Of a stretch of 64,000 bases of DNA, positions 45,145-52,815 are shown piece by piece (position 1 is the first letter of the stretch; the number at the start of each line of letters is the position of its first letter). Where the stretch lies: assembly GCA_017515345.1 (NCBI GenBank), contig JAFWFZ010000049.1:1-64000 (forward strand). The letters are read 5' to 3'. Source of the DNA: Oscillospiraceae bacterium (lineage in GTDB: Bacteria > Bacillota > Clostridia > Oscillospirales > Oscillospiraceae). The translations under genes were made by a program, and so were the position numbers. The notes beneath the pieces are model-generated. The model made no database searches and had not been told where the DNA came from. It saw nothing but the letters and a program-made list of their open reading frames with translations.

Positions 45145-45633
45145 ATGAAGCCGGAGAAAAAGATTGTCAAAACAAATGCCGTCCGCATTCTGGAGCGCTC
45201 CGGAGCCGATTTTGAAACAGTCACCTACGAACTGCCGGAGGGAGTGGAGTTTTCCGGCGCGCTGGTGCGGCAGGCGCTGGACGCCGATCCGGAGATCACC
45301 TACAAGACCCTCTGCGCCAGGGGCAGGAGCGGCGGTATCGCCGTGTTCTGCATCCCGGCGGAGTCCGAGCTGGACCTGAAAAAGGCGGCCGCTGCCGCGG
45401 GGGAAAAGAGCGTGGAGCTGGTCCACGTGAAGGAGCTCCGGGAGCTCACCGGCTACGAGCGCGGGGCGGTGTCCCCCTTCGGCATGAAAAAAGCCTACCC
45501 CACCTTCCTTGAGGAGGCGGCGTCGCTCTGCGAGCGGATCCTCGTCAGCGGCGGCGCCAAGGGCTGCTCCGTCTCCGTGCCGCCGTCCGTGGTCCTGGAG
45601 CTCGCGGGCGCGCGGTATGCCGATCTGGTCTGA
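45145..45633 (+). CDS. ybaK: YbaK/EbsC-type aminoacyl-tRNA deacylase
   Basis: A 162-residue protein of the YbaK/ProX domain family: KTNAVRILERSGADFETVTYE at the start, then TYKTLCARGRSGG, LDLKKAA and the late SPFGMKK. The E. coli homologue hydrolyses Cys-tRNA(Pro) made by mistake. The conserved Lys lies in TYKTL. It begins 1 base after the AAA+ stop, so it is in the same operon. Confidence 0.9.
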   Translation: MKPEKKIVKTNAVRILERSGADFETVTYELPEGVEFSGALVRQALDADPEITYKTLCARGRSGGIAVFCIPAESELDLKKAAAAAGEKSVELVHVKELRELTGYERGAVSPFGMKKAYPTFLEEAASLCERILVSGGAKGCSVSVPPSVVLELAGARYADLV

Positions 45634-45698
45634 CCGGCGCGGACAGGAAATACAGTAAAAACCATTCCACAGTATATCAACATTGAGGAGGTCACCAC

Positions 45699-46778
45699 AT
45701 GACGATTCCCGCATTCGATCCCAAGGAGCTGAAGGTAGTCGGCCATAAGTTCGGCTTTGCCGGCGGACAGGTACCGATCTTTGATTTTCCCGTTTCTCCC
45801 CGTGAAGGCTACAGGGCGCTCATGGAGCGCAAGCCCATCTGGATGGTCACCGGGGTAGAGAGTCAGATGTTCACGCCCCGGATCATTCCCGACAACGTGG
45901 CCCGCGCTTTGGTATTCGAGGCGCAGCCCTTTGACCGGGATAAGGGCGGCGGCAAGGATATGTTCGGCATCGACTGGGAGTATGTCCCGGTGGCCGGCGG
46001 CTCCATGGTCCGCCCCGGCAAGCCCTTCCTGGAGGACGCCAACGAGTGGTATGACAAGGTGGTATGGCCCGACATCGACGAATGGGACTGGGAGGGCAGC
46101 GCGAAGGAAAACAACGGCACCTACCTCACCGGCCGCCAGTTCACCTCCGCCTGGTTCCAGACCGGCTGGTATGAGCGGCTCATCTCCTTCATGGACTTTG
46201 AAGGGGCCATCATGGCCATGTTCGACGAGGACCAGCAGGACGCGGTGAAGGATCTTTTCGATCATCTCTCCGACCTGTACATCCGGATGATCGACAAGTA
46301 TATTGAGACCTTCCCCAATATCGATTACTTCTATATGCACGACGACTGGGGAAGCCAGAAGGAGACGTTCTTCTCCCCCGCCCTGTGCAATGAGATGATC
46401 GTCCCCGCTATGCGCAAGGTGACGGATCATATCCACGCCCGCGGCAAGTTCGCGGAGCTGCACAGCTGCGGCCAGCTCATGAAGCAGGTGCCCAACATGA
46501 TCGAGGCGGGATGGGATGCCTGGGCCGGTCAGAAGATGAATGACACCCAGAAGATCTACGAGCTCTACGGCGACAAGATCCTCATCGGCGTGATCCCAGA
46601 TCCCTACGATCCCGCGGCCGCCTCGGAGGAGGAGCAGCGGCAGCACGCGCGGGACTTTGCAGCGAAATTCTGCGATCCGGAAAAGCCCTGCTTTGTGAAC
46701 ACCTACGCGGGCGATCTGTTGACCGTTCCCTTCCGCGAGACACTGTATGAGGAGTCCCGCAGGATCTTCGGCGCATGA
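45699..46778 (+). CDS. Uroporphyrinogen decarboxylase-family protein (MtaA-like methyltransferase type)
   Basis: A 359-residue protein of the URO-D superfamily. The late motif AELHSCGQL carries the His-x-Cys pair that binds zinc in MtaA/MtbA-type methyltransferases and in O-demethylase methyltransferases, and YFYMHDDWGSQ fits this group rather than HemE. It should therefore transfer a methyl group to or from a cobalamin protein, yet no corrinoid protein or second methyltransferase lies near. The ATG has GGAGG seven bases upstream. A small SdpI-like gene follows. Substrate unknown. Confidence 0.82.
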   Translation: MTIPAFDPKELKVVGHKFGFAGGQVPIFDFPVSPREGYRALMERKPIWMVTGVESQMFTPRIIPDNVARALVFEAQPFDRDKGGGKDMFGIDWEYVPVAGGSMVRPGKPFLEDANEWYDKVVWPDIDEWDWEGSAKENNGTYLTGRQFTSAWFQTGWYERLISFMDFEGAIMAMFDEDQQDAVKDLFDHLSDLYIRMIDKYIETFPNIDYFYMHDDWGSQKETFFSPALCNEMIVPAMRKVTDHIHARGKFAELHSCGQLMKQVPNMIEAGWDAWAGQKMNDTQKIYELYGDKILIGVIPDPYDPAAASEEEQRQHARDFAAKFCDPEKPCFVNTYAGDLLTVPFRETLYEESRRIFGA

Positions 46779-46807
46779 GTAAGATGAAATCGGGAGGATG
46801 AAGAACC

Positions 46808-47158
46808 ATGGGTGGTAATTTTCTGCTGATCTGGGATATCCTGATCCCCCTGATCATGCTGATCTACGGCGGCAAGCTCTGGCTGTATACGCCCGAGCTG
46901 GGCGCCAGCAGCGGCTTCAACACCAAGTATGTCAGCCGCAACAAGGATACGTGGAAGGAAGGAAACAAATTCGGCGGCAAGCTGCTGATCATCGTGGGAG
47001 TGGCGCTGGGCATCCTGACAGTTCTCCGGCGGCTGGTGCTCCGGTCCAGCTTCACCTGGATGTATTTTATCTTTATGGCGATCGAGCTGGCGCTGATCTT
47101 CTCCATCGTCCCCCTTATCAACGCCCATGTAAAAAGGAAATTCGGGATCACGGACTGA
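46808..47158 (+). CDS. SdpI-family small membrane protein
   Basis: A 116-residue protein with three membrane helices (about 5-22, 56-74, 82-103) and the loop NTKYVSRNKDTWKEGNKFGGKLL, the SdpI/YhfL pattern (a residue after Gly of an SRNKDTW motif). SdpI is the immunity protein against the SDP toxin in B. subtilis; many homologues lie outside sdp clusters. No toxin gene is seen here. It follows the URO-D-family gene by 29 bases. Confidence 0.78.
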   Translation: MGGNFLLIWDILIPLIMLIYGGKLWLYTPELGASSGFNTKYVSRNKDTWKEGNKFGGKLLIIVGVALGILTVLRRLVLRSSFTWMYFIFMAIELALIFSIVPLINAHVKRKFGITD

Positions 47159-47235
47159 TGCTTCCGCGTTCCTGATCGGAGCCGGACGCAGTGGGTCCGA
47201 TCCGGTGGGACGGGGCGGTGCTGTCCATCGCATGC

Positions 47236-47265
47236 GGCGCGGCGTGAGTCGCGCCGTATTTGTTG
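47236..47265 (+). terminator. Possible weak terminator in the 310-base gap before the GntR gene
   Basis: GGCGCGGC/GTCGCGCC (one G-U pair) around GTGA, followed by GTATTTGTT. The rest of the gap 47159-47415 shows no gene or other clear signal. Confidence 0.35.
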
Positions 47266-47415
47266 GACCGGCCCCTGTCGTCTGAATGTGTTCTGCCGCG
47301 GTTGAGCTGTTTATAATAGACCGTGTTTTCTCCGCCGCACCGCAGTGAGAACAGGTGAAGACAACGGCCGCCGTACTTCGCCGGGCGCCGGTTTTCCGGT
47401 GTCCGACGATTTTTC

Positions 47416-47444
47416 TTGACAGATTGCATTATTTGCATTATAAT
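47416..47444 (+). promoter_or_regulatory. Promoter of the GntR-type regulator operon
   Basis: Perfect consensus: TTGACA (47416-47421), 17-base spacer, TATAAT (47439-47444), overlapped by the inverted repeat described next. Confidence 0.9.
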
Positions 47445-47456
47445 AAACAATGCAAA
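47432..47456. promoter_or_regulatory. Operator-like inverted repeat over the -10 box
   Basis: TTTGCATT (47432-47439) and AATGCAAA (47449-47456) are perfect 8-base arms around the -10 box; a further TTGCATT copy lies just upstream (47424-47430). The likely ligand is the GntR-type regulator encoded just downstream. Confidence 0.75.
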
Positions 47457-47468
47457 GGGGGCGGATGT

Positions 47469-47840
47469 ATGCTGTTGACATTTGATTTTACTTCCGACAT
47501 ACCTCTGTATATGCAGCTCCGCAACCAGATCGTGATCGGTATCGCGGAGGGGAAACTGCAGCAGGGGGAAAAGCTGCCTACCATCCGCGCCCTGGCGGAG
47601 GAGAGCGGTATCAACATGATGACCGTATCCAGGGCGTATCAGCTCCTGAAGCAGGAGGGGTACATCATCACCGACCGGCGAAAGGGCGCGGTCGTCGCCT
47701 TTCGCGGGAAGTCGGCGGTGCCCCCGGACACGGAGGAGACGCTGCGCCTGTGTCTGTCGGAGCTGCGCCTTTCCGGAATGTCGAAGGAGGACGCCATCGC
47801 CCTGTGCGAGCGGCTGTATGAGGAGGGTACAAAACGATGA
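47469..47840 (+). CDS. GntR-family transcriptional regulator (YtrA type)
   Basis: A 123-residue protein with a winged helix-turn-helix of the GntR type: SDIPLYMQLRNQIVIGIAEG, KLPTIRALAEESGINMMTVS and RAYQLLKQEGYI. The C-terminal part is only ~45 residues, the YtrA subfamily form without an effector domain. Such regulators usually repress their own operon and respond to cell-envelope stress. The start at 47469 is behind AAAGGGGG; four bases later than an out-of-frame ATG. It overlaps the next gene by four bases. Confidence 0.9.
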   Translation: MLLTFDFTSDIPLYMQLRNQIVIGIAEGKLQQGEKLPTIRALAEESGINMMTVSRAYQLLKQEGYIITDRRKGAVVAFRGKSAVPPDTEETLRLCLSELRLSGMSKEDAIALCERLYEEGTKR

Positions 47841-49168
47841 ACTGGGTTTTATGGGGAAGCGTTTTCTGGATCGCACCGCTGATCTGCGCGATGCTTGCGA
47901 ACGAGACGAAGTTTAAAAAGAATATCGTGCTCGGCGTTACCCTGCCCTATTCCGCCCGCGATGACGAGGATGTGGCGGCGGTGCTCAGAGAGTTCCGGCG
48001 GCGGATCTGGATCGCCTGCGGGGTGCTCCTGGTCCTTGTCGTGCCATGTGTGTTTTTGAAGGATACCGCTCTGTGGACCGCCTGGGGCGTGTGGATCGAC
48101 CTGTGCATCGTGCTGCCGTATGTGCCCTACGTGATAGCCAGACGTCGGCTCATGGAGCTGAAGGCGGAAAACGGCTGGGTCCGGGAGAGCCGGACCGCTG
48201 TGGTGGATACCTCGGCCGTTTCCATAGGCCGGTGGCTCTCTCCCTGGCTGTTCCTGCCGCCTGTCCTTCTCTGCCTGGTGCCTATCCTGTTTGACCGTGC
48301 GATGCTGGCGGCCGATTTGATGTTTGCGTTCCTCTGCCTGCTGTTCTGGTTCGGATACCGATATCTTTACCGGAACAAGGCCGAGATGGTGGACGAGAAC
48401 GCAGAGCTTACTCAGGCGCTCTCCAGGCTCAGAAAATACAATTGGGGAAAGACCTGGCTGGTACTCTCCTACGCTATGGCGCTGTACTGTCTGAGTATGC
48501 TGCTCATGTCGGTGAATGCCTGGCTGGGGCTTGCCGTGATCGCGGTCGTGACGGTCGGGATCTGCGTGTTTGCCCTTCGGATCGAGATGCGCACCCGCCG
48601 GATGCAGGAGAAGCTGACGAGGGCCACCGGTACCGGCTGGTACGTGGACGAGGACGAGCACTGGATCGGCGGCATCTTCTATCACAATCCGGACGACGCC
48701 CGCACGGTGGTCAATTCCCGAATCGGCGTAAACTCCACCGTGAACATTGCCCATGTGCCGGGAAAGATCTTCCTGGTCTTCCTCGTGCTTCTGCTGCTGG
48801 CCCTGCCGTTCATGGGTATGATCCTGGGCGCCCTCGGCTCCCAGGAGATCGCGCTCTCTGTTTCGGATGGAGCCTTCACCGCCAGCGCGGGCGCCACACA
48901 CTATACGGTGCCCCTGGAGGAGATCGAAGAAGCGGAGCTGCTTCCCCAACTCCCCTCCGGGCTTCGCCGGATCAGCGGTACGGGGATGAACACGCTGATA
49001 AAGGGCCATTTCTCAGCAGACGGGATGGGCAGCGTGGAGGTGATCGCAGATCCCACAGTGCCGCCCTTCCTGCTGATCCGCACCGATTCGGGCCGGAATT
49101 ATCTCCTGGGCGCACGGGACCCGGCGGTGACGCGGCAGGTATTTGAAGAGGTCAGCGTTTCCCGCTGA
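47837..49168 (+). CDS. Membrane protein with DUF5808-like and PH-like domains
   Basis: A 443-residue membrane protein. It has about six helices in two groups (1-180), another two near 205-250 and one near 310. Residues 272-300 (DEDEHWIGGIFYHNPDD) match the DUF5808 pattern, and the last ~100 residues look like a bacterial PH-type domain. Early DUF1648-like sequence may be present. The gene overlaps the GntR gene by ATGA and is the likely target of that regulator. Function unknown; a role in envelope stress is inferred from the pairing. Confidence 0.7.
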   Translation: MNWVLWGSVFWIAPLICAMLANETKFKKNIVLGVTLPYSARDDEDVAAVLREFRRRIWIACGVLLVLVVPCVFLKDTALWTAWGVWIDLCIVLPYVPYVIARRRLMELKAENGWVRESRTAVVDTSAVSIGRWLSPWLFLPPVLLCLVPILFDRAMLAADLMFAFLCLLFWFGYRYLYRNKAEMVDENAELTQALSRLRKYNWGKTWLVLSYAMALYCLSMLLMSVNAWLGLAVIAVVTVGICVFALRIEMRTRRMQEKLTRATGTGWYVDEDEHWIGGIFYHNPDDARTVVNSRIGVNSTVNIAHVPGKIFLVFLVLLLLALPFMGMILGALGSQEIALSVSDGAFTASAGATHYTVPLEEIEEAELLPQLPSGLRRISGTGMNTLIKGHFSADGMGSVEVIADPTVPPFLLIRTDSGRNYLLGARDPAVTRQVFEEVSVSR

Positions 49169-49174
49169 GCATAA

Positions 49175-49210
49175 AACAGAGGCGGAGAGCGATCGCTCTC
49201 CGCCTCTGTT
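49175..49210. terminator. 36-base perfect palindrome between converging genes
   Basis: Arms 49175-49192 and 49193-49210 are exactly complementary with no loop (centre GATC). It follows the stop at 49168 and precedes the pspC stop on the other strand, so it could stop transcription both ways, but T-tracts are short. Confidence 0.7.
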
Positions 49211-49225
49211 ATTGGGTGCGGGTGC

Positions 49226-49417
49226 TCAGTACTGGGGCTCCTCGGGGATCACGATGGCGGCGATGATATAGGCCAGCAGGCCCGCGCCGCCCAGGCAGGA
49301 GACGAGTACCCATGCCAGCCGGATCAGGGTGGGGTCAACGCCGAAATACTGACCGATACCGCCGCAAACGCCGGCGAGGACCCTGCCCTGCCGGACCTTA
49401 TAGAGCTTCTTCTCCAT
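49226..49417 (-). CDS. PspC-domain small membrane protein
   Basis: A 63-residue PspC domain: KKLYKVRQGRVLAGVCGGIG, then YFGVDPTLIRLAWVL and a single helix ending in IVIPEEP. PspC proteins sense or buffer membrane stress in several bacteria. It follows the SPFH gene by 60 bases, with a hairpin between, and may belong to the same transcript. Confidence 0.88.
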   Translation of the reverse strand: MEKKLYKVRQGRVLAGVCGGIGQYFGVDPTLIRLAWVLVSCLGGAGLLAYIIAAIVIPEEPQY

Positions 49418-49435
49418 TTTCTTCTCCTTCTCGGC

Positions 49436-49462
49436 GCCTCCCCGCGTTTCAGGCGGGGAGGC
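49436..49462. repeat. Hairpin between the SPFH gene and pspC
   Basis: Ten-base arms GCCTCCCCGC/GCGGGGAGGC with a 7-base loop. No T-run follows on the minus strand, so it may only reduce pspC transcription or stabilise the upstream mRNA. Confidence 0.6.
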
Positions 49463-49476
49463 GGTTTCTTTTTGCG

Positions 49477-50412
49477 TCAGTTTTTGGGAGCCTGCTTGGG
49501 AGCGGGCTTTTCGGGATCCTGGATGACCTCCTTGAAGGCGGTGGCCAGACCGGCCAGGCCCTGGATCTCGGAGGGGATGATGATCTTGGTGGCTTTGCCG
49601 TTGGCAGCGGTGGAGAAAGCCTCCAGCGCCTTGATCTTGATGACCTCCTCGGAGGCGCCGGCCGCGTTGATGAGCTTGATGCCCTCGGCGGTGGCGGTCT
49701 GGATCTTCAGGATAGCCTCTGCCTCGCCTTCGGCCTCCAGGATCTGGGACTGCTTCTTCGCGTCTGCGCGGAGGATGGCGGATTCCTTTTCGCCCTCGGC
49801 CACCAGGATGGCGGACCTCTTCTCGCCCTCGGCCTTCAGGATGGATTCACGCCGCTCGCGCTCGGCCTTCATCTGCTTCTCCATGGCGTTCTGGATCTCC
49901 TTGGGCGGCAGGATGTTCTTCAGCTCCACGCGGTTGATCTTGATGCCCCAGGGATCGGTGGCCTCGTCCAGAATGGTGCGCATCTTCGTGTTGATGATGT
50001 CGCGGCTGGTGAGAGTCTGGTCCAGCTCCAGCTCGCCGATGATGTTACGCAGGGTGGTGGCGGTGAGATTTTCGATAGCGGTCATGGGATGCTCGACGCC
50101 GTAGGTGTACATCTTCGGGTCGGTGATCTCAAAGTAGATGACCGTATCGATCTGCATGGTGACGTTGTCCTTGGTGATAACGGGCTGGGGCGGGAAGTCC
50201 ACGACCTGCTCCTTCAGGGAGACGACCTTGGCGACTCTCTCGATAAAGGGGACCTTAAAGTGGAGTCCGACGCCCCAGGTGGTGCTGTAGGCGCCCAGAC
50301 GCTCAATGACGAAGGCGCGTGCCTGCTGCACCACACGGATGTTCTTTGCCAGGATTGCGATGATGATGATGACAATGATGACGATGATGACTACAGATGC
50401 GATCGACGGCAT
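49477..50412 (-). CDS. SPFH/stomatin-family membrane protein (paraslipin type)
   Basis: A 311-residue SPFH protein. An N-terminal membrane helix (about 6-22) is followed by the SPFH domain (RVVQQARAFVIERLGAYS to about residue 190), then a helical region with the repeat AEGEKRSAILVAEGEKESAIL, and a Pro/Lys end. Similar proteins (QmcA, YdjI-type) form large membrane rings and scaffold proteases. It overlaps nfeD by one base (TAATG), the usual partner of SPFH genes. Confidence 0.92.
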   Translation of the reverse strand: MPSIASVVIIVIIVIIIIAILAKNIRVVQQARAFVIERLGAYSTTWGVGLHFKVPFIERVAKVVSLKEQVVDFPPQPVITKDNVTMQIDTVIYFEITDPKMYTYGVEHPMTAIENLTATTLRNIIGELELDQTLTSRDIINTKMRTILDEATDPWGIKINRVELKNILPPKEIQNAMEKQMKAERERRESILKAEGEKRSAILVAEGEKESAILRADAKKQSQILEAEGEAEAILKIQTATAEGIKLINAAGASEEVIKIKALEAFSTAANGKATKIIIPSEIQGLAGLATAFKEVIQDPEKPAPKQAPKN

Positions 50413-50900
50413 TATTGTTCTCCTCCTTCTTGATTCTCAGTGATATGTGTATCCTCCGGCTCCTCCGGCTGGGGAGGGTCGAGCGGCAGAACGATGAGCT
50501 TGACGCCCTCAATGTGGTCGGCCCGCACATAGCTGCCCTTGTCCAGCACCTCACCGGTGAGGGACCGGGCGGACCAGAGCTTGCCGCCCACGGAAACAGT
50601 GCCTGTTCCGGCGATATTGTCGATAGCCTCCGTCACGGTTCCGACCTTGGTGAGCACCATATCGGCGTTTGTGGCCTTCCGGTTCGGGTTCAGGTATTTT
50701 TTCGCCAGCGGTCTCGTGAAGAACAGCGTCACTCCGGAAACCACCACGAAAAGCCCCACCTGCAGCCATACAGGCCCGCCGAACGCTGTGCAGATGAGCG
50801 CGACCAGCGCACCGGCCGCGAACCAGATGGAGGCCAGCCCTACCGTCGCGGCTTCCACGATCAGGAAAACCACAAACAGGGCGAGCCATATGATAAGCAT
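50412..50900 (-). CDS. NfeD-family membrane protein
   Basis: A 162-residue short-form NfeD: three membrane helices in the first ~75 residues (LIIWLALFVVFLIVEAATVG opens it) and a C-terminal OB-type domain (from about 90; VGTVTEAIDNIAGTGTVSVGG). NfeD binds SPFH partners. The start at 50900 is behind AGGAG; an earlier in-frame ATG lacks a ribosome site. It is the first gene of an nfeD-SPFH-pspC run. Confidence 0.9.
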   Translation of the reverse strand: MLIIWLALFVVFLIVEAATVGLASIWFAAGALVALICTAFGGPVWLQVGLFVVVSGVTLFFTRPLAKKYLNPNRKATNADMVLTKVGTVTEAIDNIAGTGTVSVGGKLWSARSLTGEVLDKGSYVRADHIEGVKLIVLPLDPPQPEEPEDTHITENQEGGEQ

Positions 50901-50955
50901 TTCGTCTCCTCTCCTTTCCAAATGCGCTGTCCACGGAAACCAGCGCTGCTGACAG

Positions 50956-50993
50956 TTACCTCACGGGCGTTAAACAATTTACTCGTGAGGTAA
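50956..50993. promoter_or_regulatory. 9-base inverted repeat just downstream of the nfeD promoter
   Basis: TTACCTCAC (50956-50964) and GTGAGGTAA (50985-50993), perfect arms 20 bases apart, directly after the expected transcript start. This could be a repressor site or an mRNA stem. Confidence 0.65.
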
Positions 50994-51007
50994 ATTCTAT
51001 TACACAC

Positions 51008-51036
51008 ATAGTAACCCATGTTCCGCGATTTGTCAA
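51008..51036 (-). promoter_or_regulatory. Promoter of the nfeD operon
   Basis: Minus-strand TTGACA (51031-51036), 17-base spacer and TACTAT (51008-51013). Confidence 0.85.
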
Positions 51037-51121
51037 GCATATTTTGCGATATTTTTCAAAAAACCGTCCGAAAGGGGCAAAACGGGCAGCATACTATAAT
51101 AGTATACCCAGGTCCCCGCGT

Positions 51122-52036
51122 TCACGATTCGGGCGGTCCCAGTTTTTTCAGTACTTCGGTAAAGTATTCCGGGAGTGGCGTTTCAAGAAGAATCTCTTCT
51201 CCGGTAGAGGGATGGCGGAACCGGAGGCAGCGGGCATGAAGGCATTGCCCCTCCAATCCCTTTTCCGGCCTTTTCCGGCCGTAGACCATGTCCCCAAGCA
51301 GGGGGTGGCCGATGTGAGCCATGTGTACCCGGATCTGATGGGTGCGGCCTGTCTCCAGCAGGCAGCGGATGTGTGTGTACCCGTTGTAGCGGGCGATGAC
51401 CTCATAGTGGGTGACGGCGTGCCGGGAATTCTTTTCGGTGACGGTCTGCCGTTTCCGATCTGCGGGGTGACGGCCGATGGGGGCGTCCACCGTGCCGCTG
51501 TCATCTTTCATCCGTCCGCAGACCACCGCTTCGTAGACCCGGGAGAGGCTGTGGTCGGAGAGCTGGGCAGAGAGCGCCTGATGGGCGGCGTCGTTTTTCG
51601 CGGCAATGATGAGACCGGAGGTATCCTTGTCGATGCGGTGGACGATGCCGGGGCGTTTTTCGCCCCCGATGCCCGAAAGGCTGTCCCCGCAGTGGAAAAG
51701 CAGGGCGTTCACCAGGGTGCCGTCCGGATGGCCGGGCGCGGGATGCACCACCATGCCCCGGGGCTTGTTCACCACGATCACGTCCCCGTCCTCATAGACG
51801 ATATCCAGGGGAATATCCTGGGGCGCTGCCTCCGCAGGCTCCGGCTCGGGCAGATCCACCGTGTATTTGCCGCCGGGCTCGGTCCGATGGCTCTTTTTCA
51901 CGGGCATCCCCCGGAGCAGCACGCGGCCCTCGTCGATGAGCCGCTGTGCGGCGCTGCGGGTGACGCCATCCATGGCCTCCGCCAGGAAAACGTCCAGCCG
52001 CTCGCCGCCGGACTCAGCGGTTATTGAGATCGTCAT
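51122..52036 (-). CDS. rluD: RluD-type 23S rRNA pseudouridine synthase
   Basis: A 304-residue enzyme with an N-terminal S4 domain (LDVFLAEAMDGVTRSAAQRL) and the RluA catalytic domain. The active-site loop is GIVHRIDKDTSGLII with the catalytic Asp, and LLETGRTHQIRVHMA and GDMVYG follow. RluD makes pseudouridines in helix 69 of 23S rRNA. The start overlaps the lspA stop by 23 bases, the common lspA-rluD order of Firmicutes. Confidence 0.92.
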   Translation of the reverse strand: MTISITAESGGERLDVFLAEAMDGVTRSAAQRLIDEGRVLLRGMPVKKSHRTEPGGKYTVDLPEPEPAEAAPQDIPLDIVYEDGDVIVVNKPRGMVVHPAPGHPDGTLVNALLFHCGDSLSGIGGEKRPGIVHRIDKDTSGLIIAAKNDAAHQALSAQLSDHSLSRVYEAVVCGRMKDDSGTVDAPIGRHPADRKRQTVTEKNSRHAVTHYEVIARYNGYTHIRCLLETGRTHQIRVHMAHIGHPLLGDMVYGRKRPEKGLEGQCLHARCLRFRHPSTGEEILLETPLPEYFTEVLKKLGPPES

Positions 52037-52757
52037 CCAGGTCGGCCTGCTCCAGCATCCGCTGGATGTCGTATTCCTGCAGGATCTGCTCCTCGGAGAA
52101 ATGGGCCTCCTCCGGAACGCCGGGACTCAGATCCACCGTGTTCTCCTTGAAGTCCGGCACTGCGGACTCCCGGCGCCTGGGATGGTGCTCCTCGCGATGT
52201 TCGTGGTGCTCACGGTGTTCATGGTGTTCATGGCGCTCCTCGCGGTGCTCGGAATGCTCGCGGTGATGCTCCCGTGAAGGAGCGGCCTCCTCCGGATGGG
52301 AGCGTTTTTTCGCCGCCTGCACGATACCGTACACAAGATAGCAGAGGCAGAACAGCACGGCGCCCCCGGTGATGCAGATGTCGGCCACGTTGAACACGGC
52401 AAACTTCATAAACTCCACTTCGAACATGTCCGTGACGCTGCCGAACAGGAACCGGTCGATCAGATTGCCCACGGCGCCGCCCAGGATCGCCGCCAGGCAG
52501 AGCCGGCAGATCCAGGGCTTTTTGAAGCGCAGCACGAGGATGATGAGCAGAACGGAGCACACGGCGGACACGGCCACCAGGACCCATCGCATGTTGGAAA
52601 GCATGGAGAATGCCGCGCCGGTGTTTTGGATATGCGTCAGGTGGACGATGCCGGGGATCAGGGCGTGGACCCCGCCCTCCGCCAGCCTGGAGGTTATGAC
52701 GTATTTGACGGCCTGATCTATTAATACGATCAGTGCGGAAAAGATCAGATAGAGCAT
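52014..52757 (-). CDS. lspA: Signal peptidase II with histidine-rich C-terminal extension
   Basis: A 247-residue prolipoprotein signal peptidase, against the family's usual 150-170. Four membrane helices lie in residues 1-150. The catalytic aspartates are Asp110 in LIDRFLFGSVTDM and Asp126 in FNVADICI. Residues 154-192 hold 14 histidines mixed with Glu and Arg (for example REHHREHSEHREERHEHHEH), then a ~50-residue acidic tail. The termini of LspA are cytosolic, so the tail should bind metal ions or partners in the cytosol (inference). It cleaves lipoprotein precursors such as the PrsA-like protein in this window. Confidence 0.93.
   Translation of the reverse strand: MLYLIFSALIVLIDQAVKYVITSRLAEGGVHALIPGIVHLTHIQNTGAAFSMLSNMRWVLVAVSAVCSVLLIILVLRFKKPWICRLCLAAILGGAVGNLIDRFLFGSVTDMFEVEFMKFAVFNVADICITGGAVLFCLCYLVYGIVQAAKKRSHPEEAAPSREHHREHSEHREERHEHHEHREHHEHREEHHPRRRESAVPDFKENTVDLSPGVPEEAHFSEEQILQEYDIQRMLEQADLDDDLNNR
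52182..52274 (-). repeat. Short-period repeat encoding the His/Glu/Arg-rich LspA tail
   Basis: A run of near-identical short units of CAC, GAG/GAA, CAT and CGC codons (residues 162-192 of LspA) that looks like an expanded low-complexity tract. Confidence 0.75.
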
Positions 52758-52779
52758 GTTTTCCCTCCGGTTTTGTCAG

Positions 52780-52810
52780 AGGGCTGCCCCGGCTTGGATG
52801 AGGCAGCCCT
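52780..52810. repeat. Hairpin between ileS and lspA
   Basis: AGGGCTGCC/GGCAGCCCT with a 13-base loop, just after the ileS stop. No T-run on the minus strand, so transcription may continue into lspA. Confidence 0.55.
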
Positions 52811-52815
52811 TCAGG

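Noticed and set aside
47159..47415. Possible gene in the 257-base gap before the GntR promoter
   Set aside because: The frames are short, without start signals; only a weak hairpin is present.
51091..51105. Perfect ATACTAT-A-ATAGTAT dyad containing a TATAAT box
   Set aside because: No plus-strand gene follows and no -35 box is at the right distance; probably chance in an AT-rich gap.
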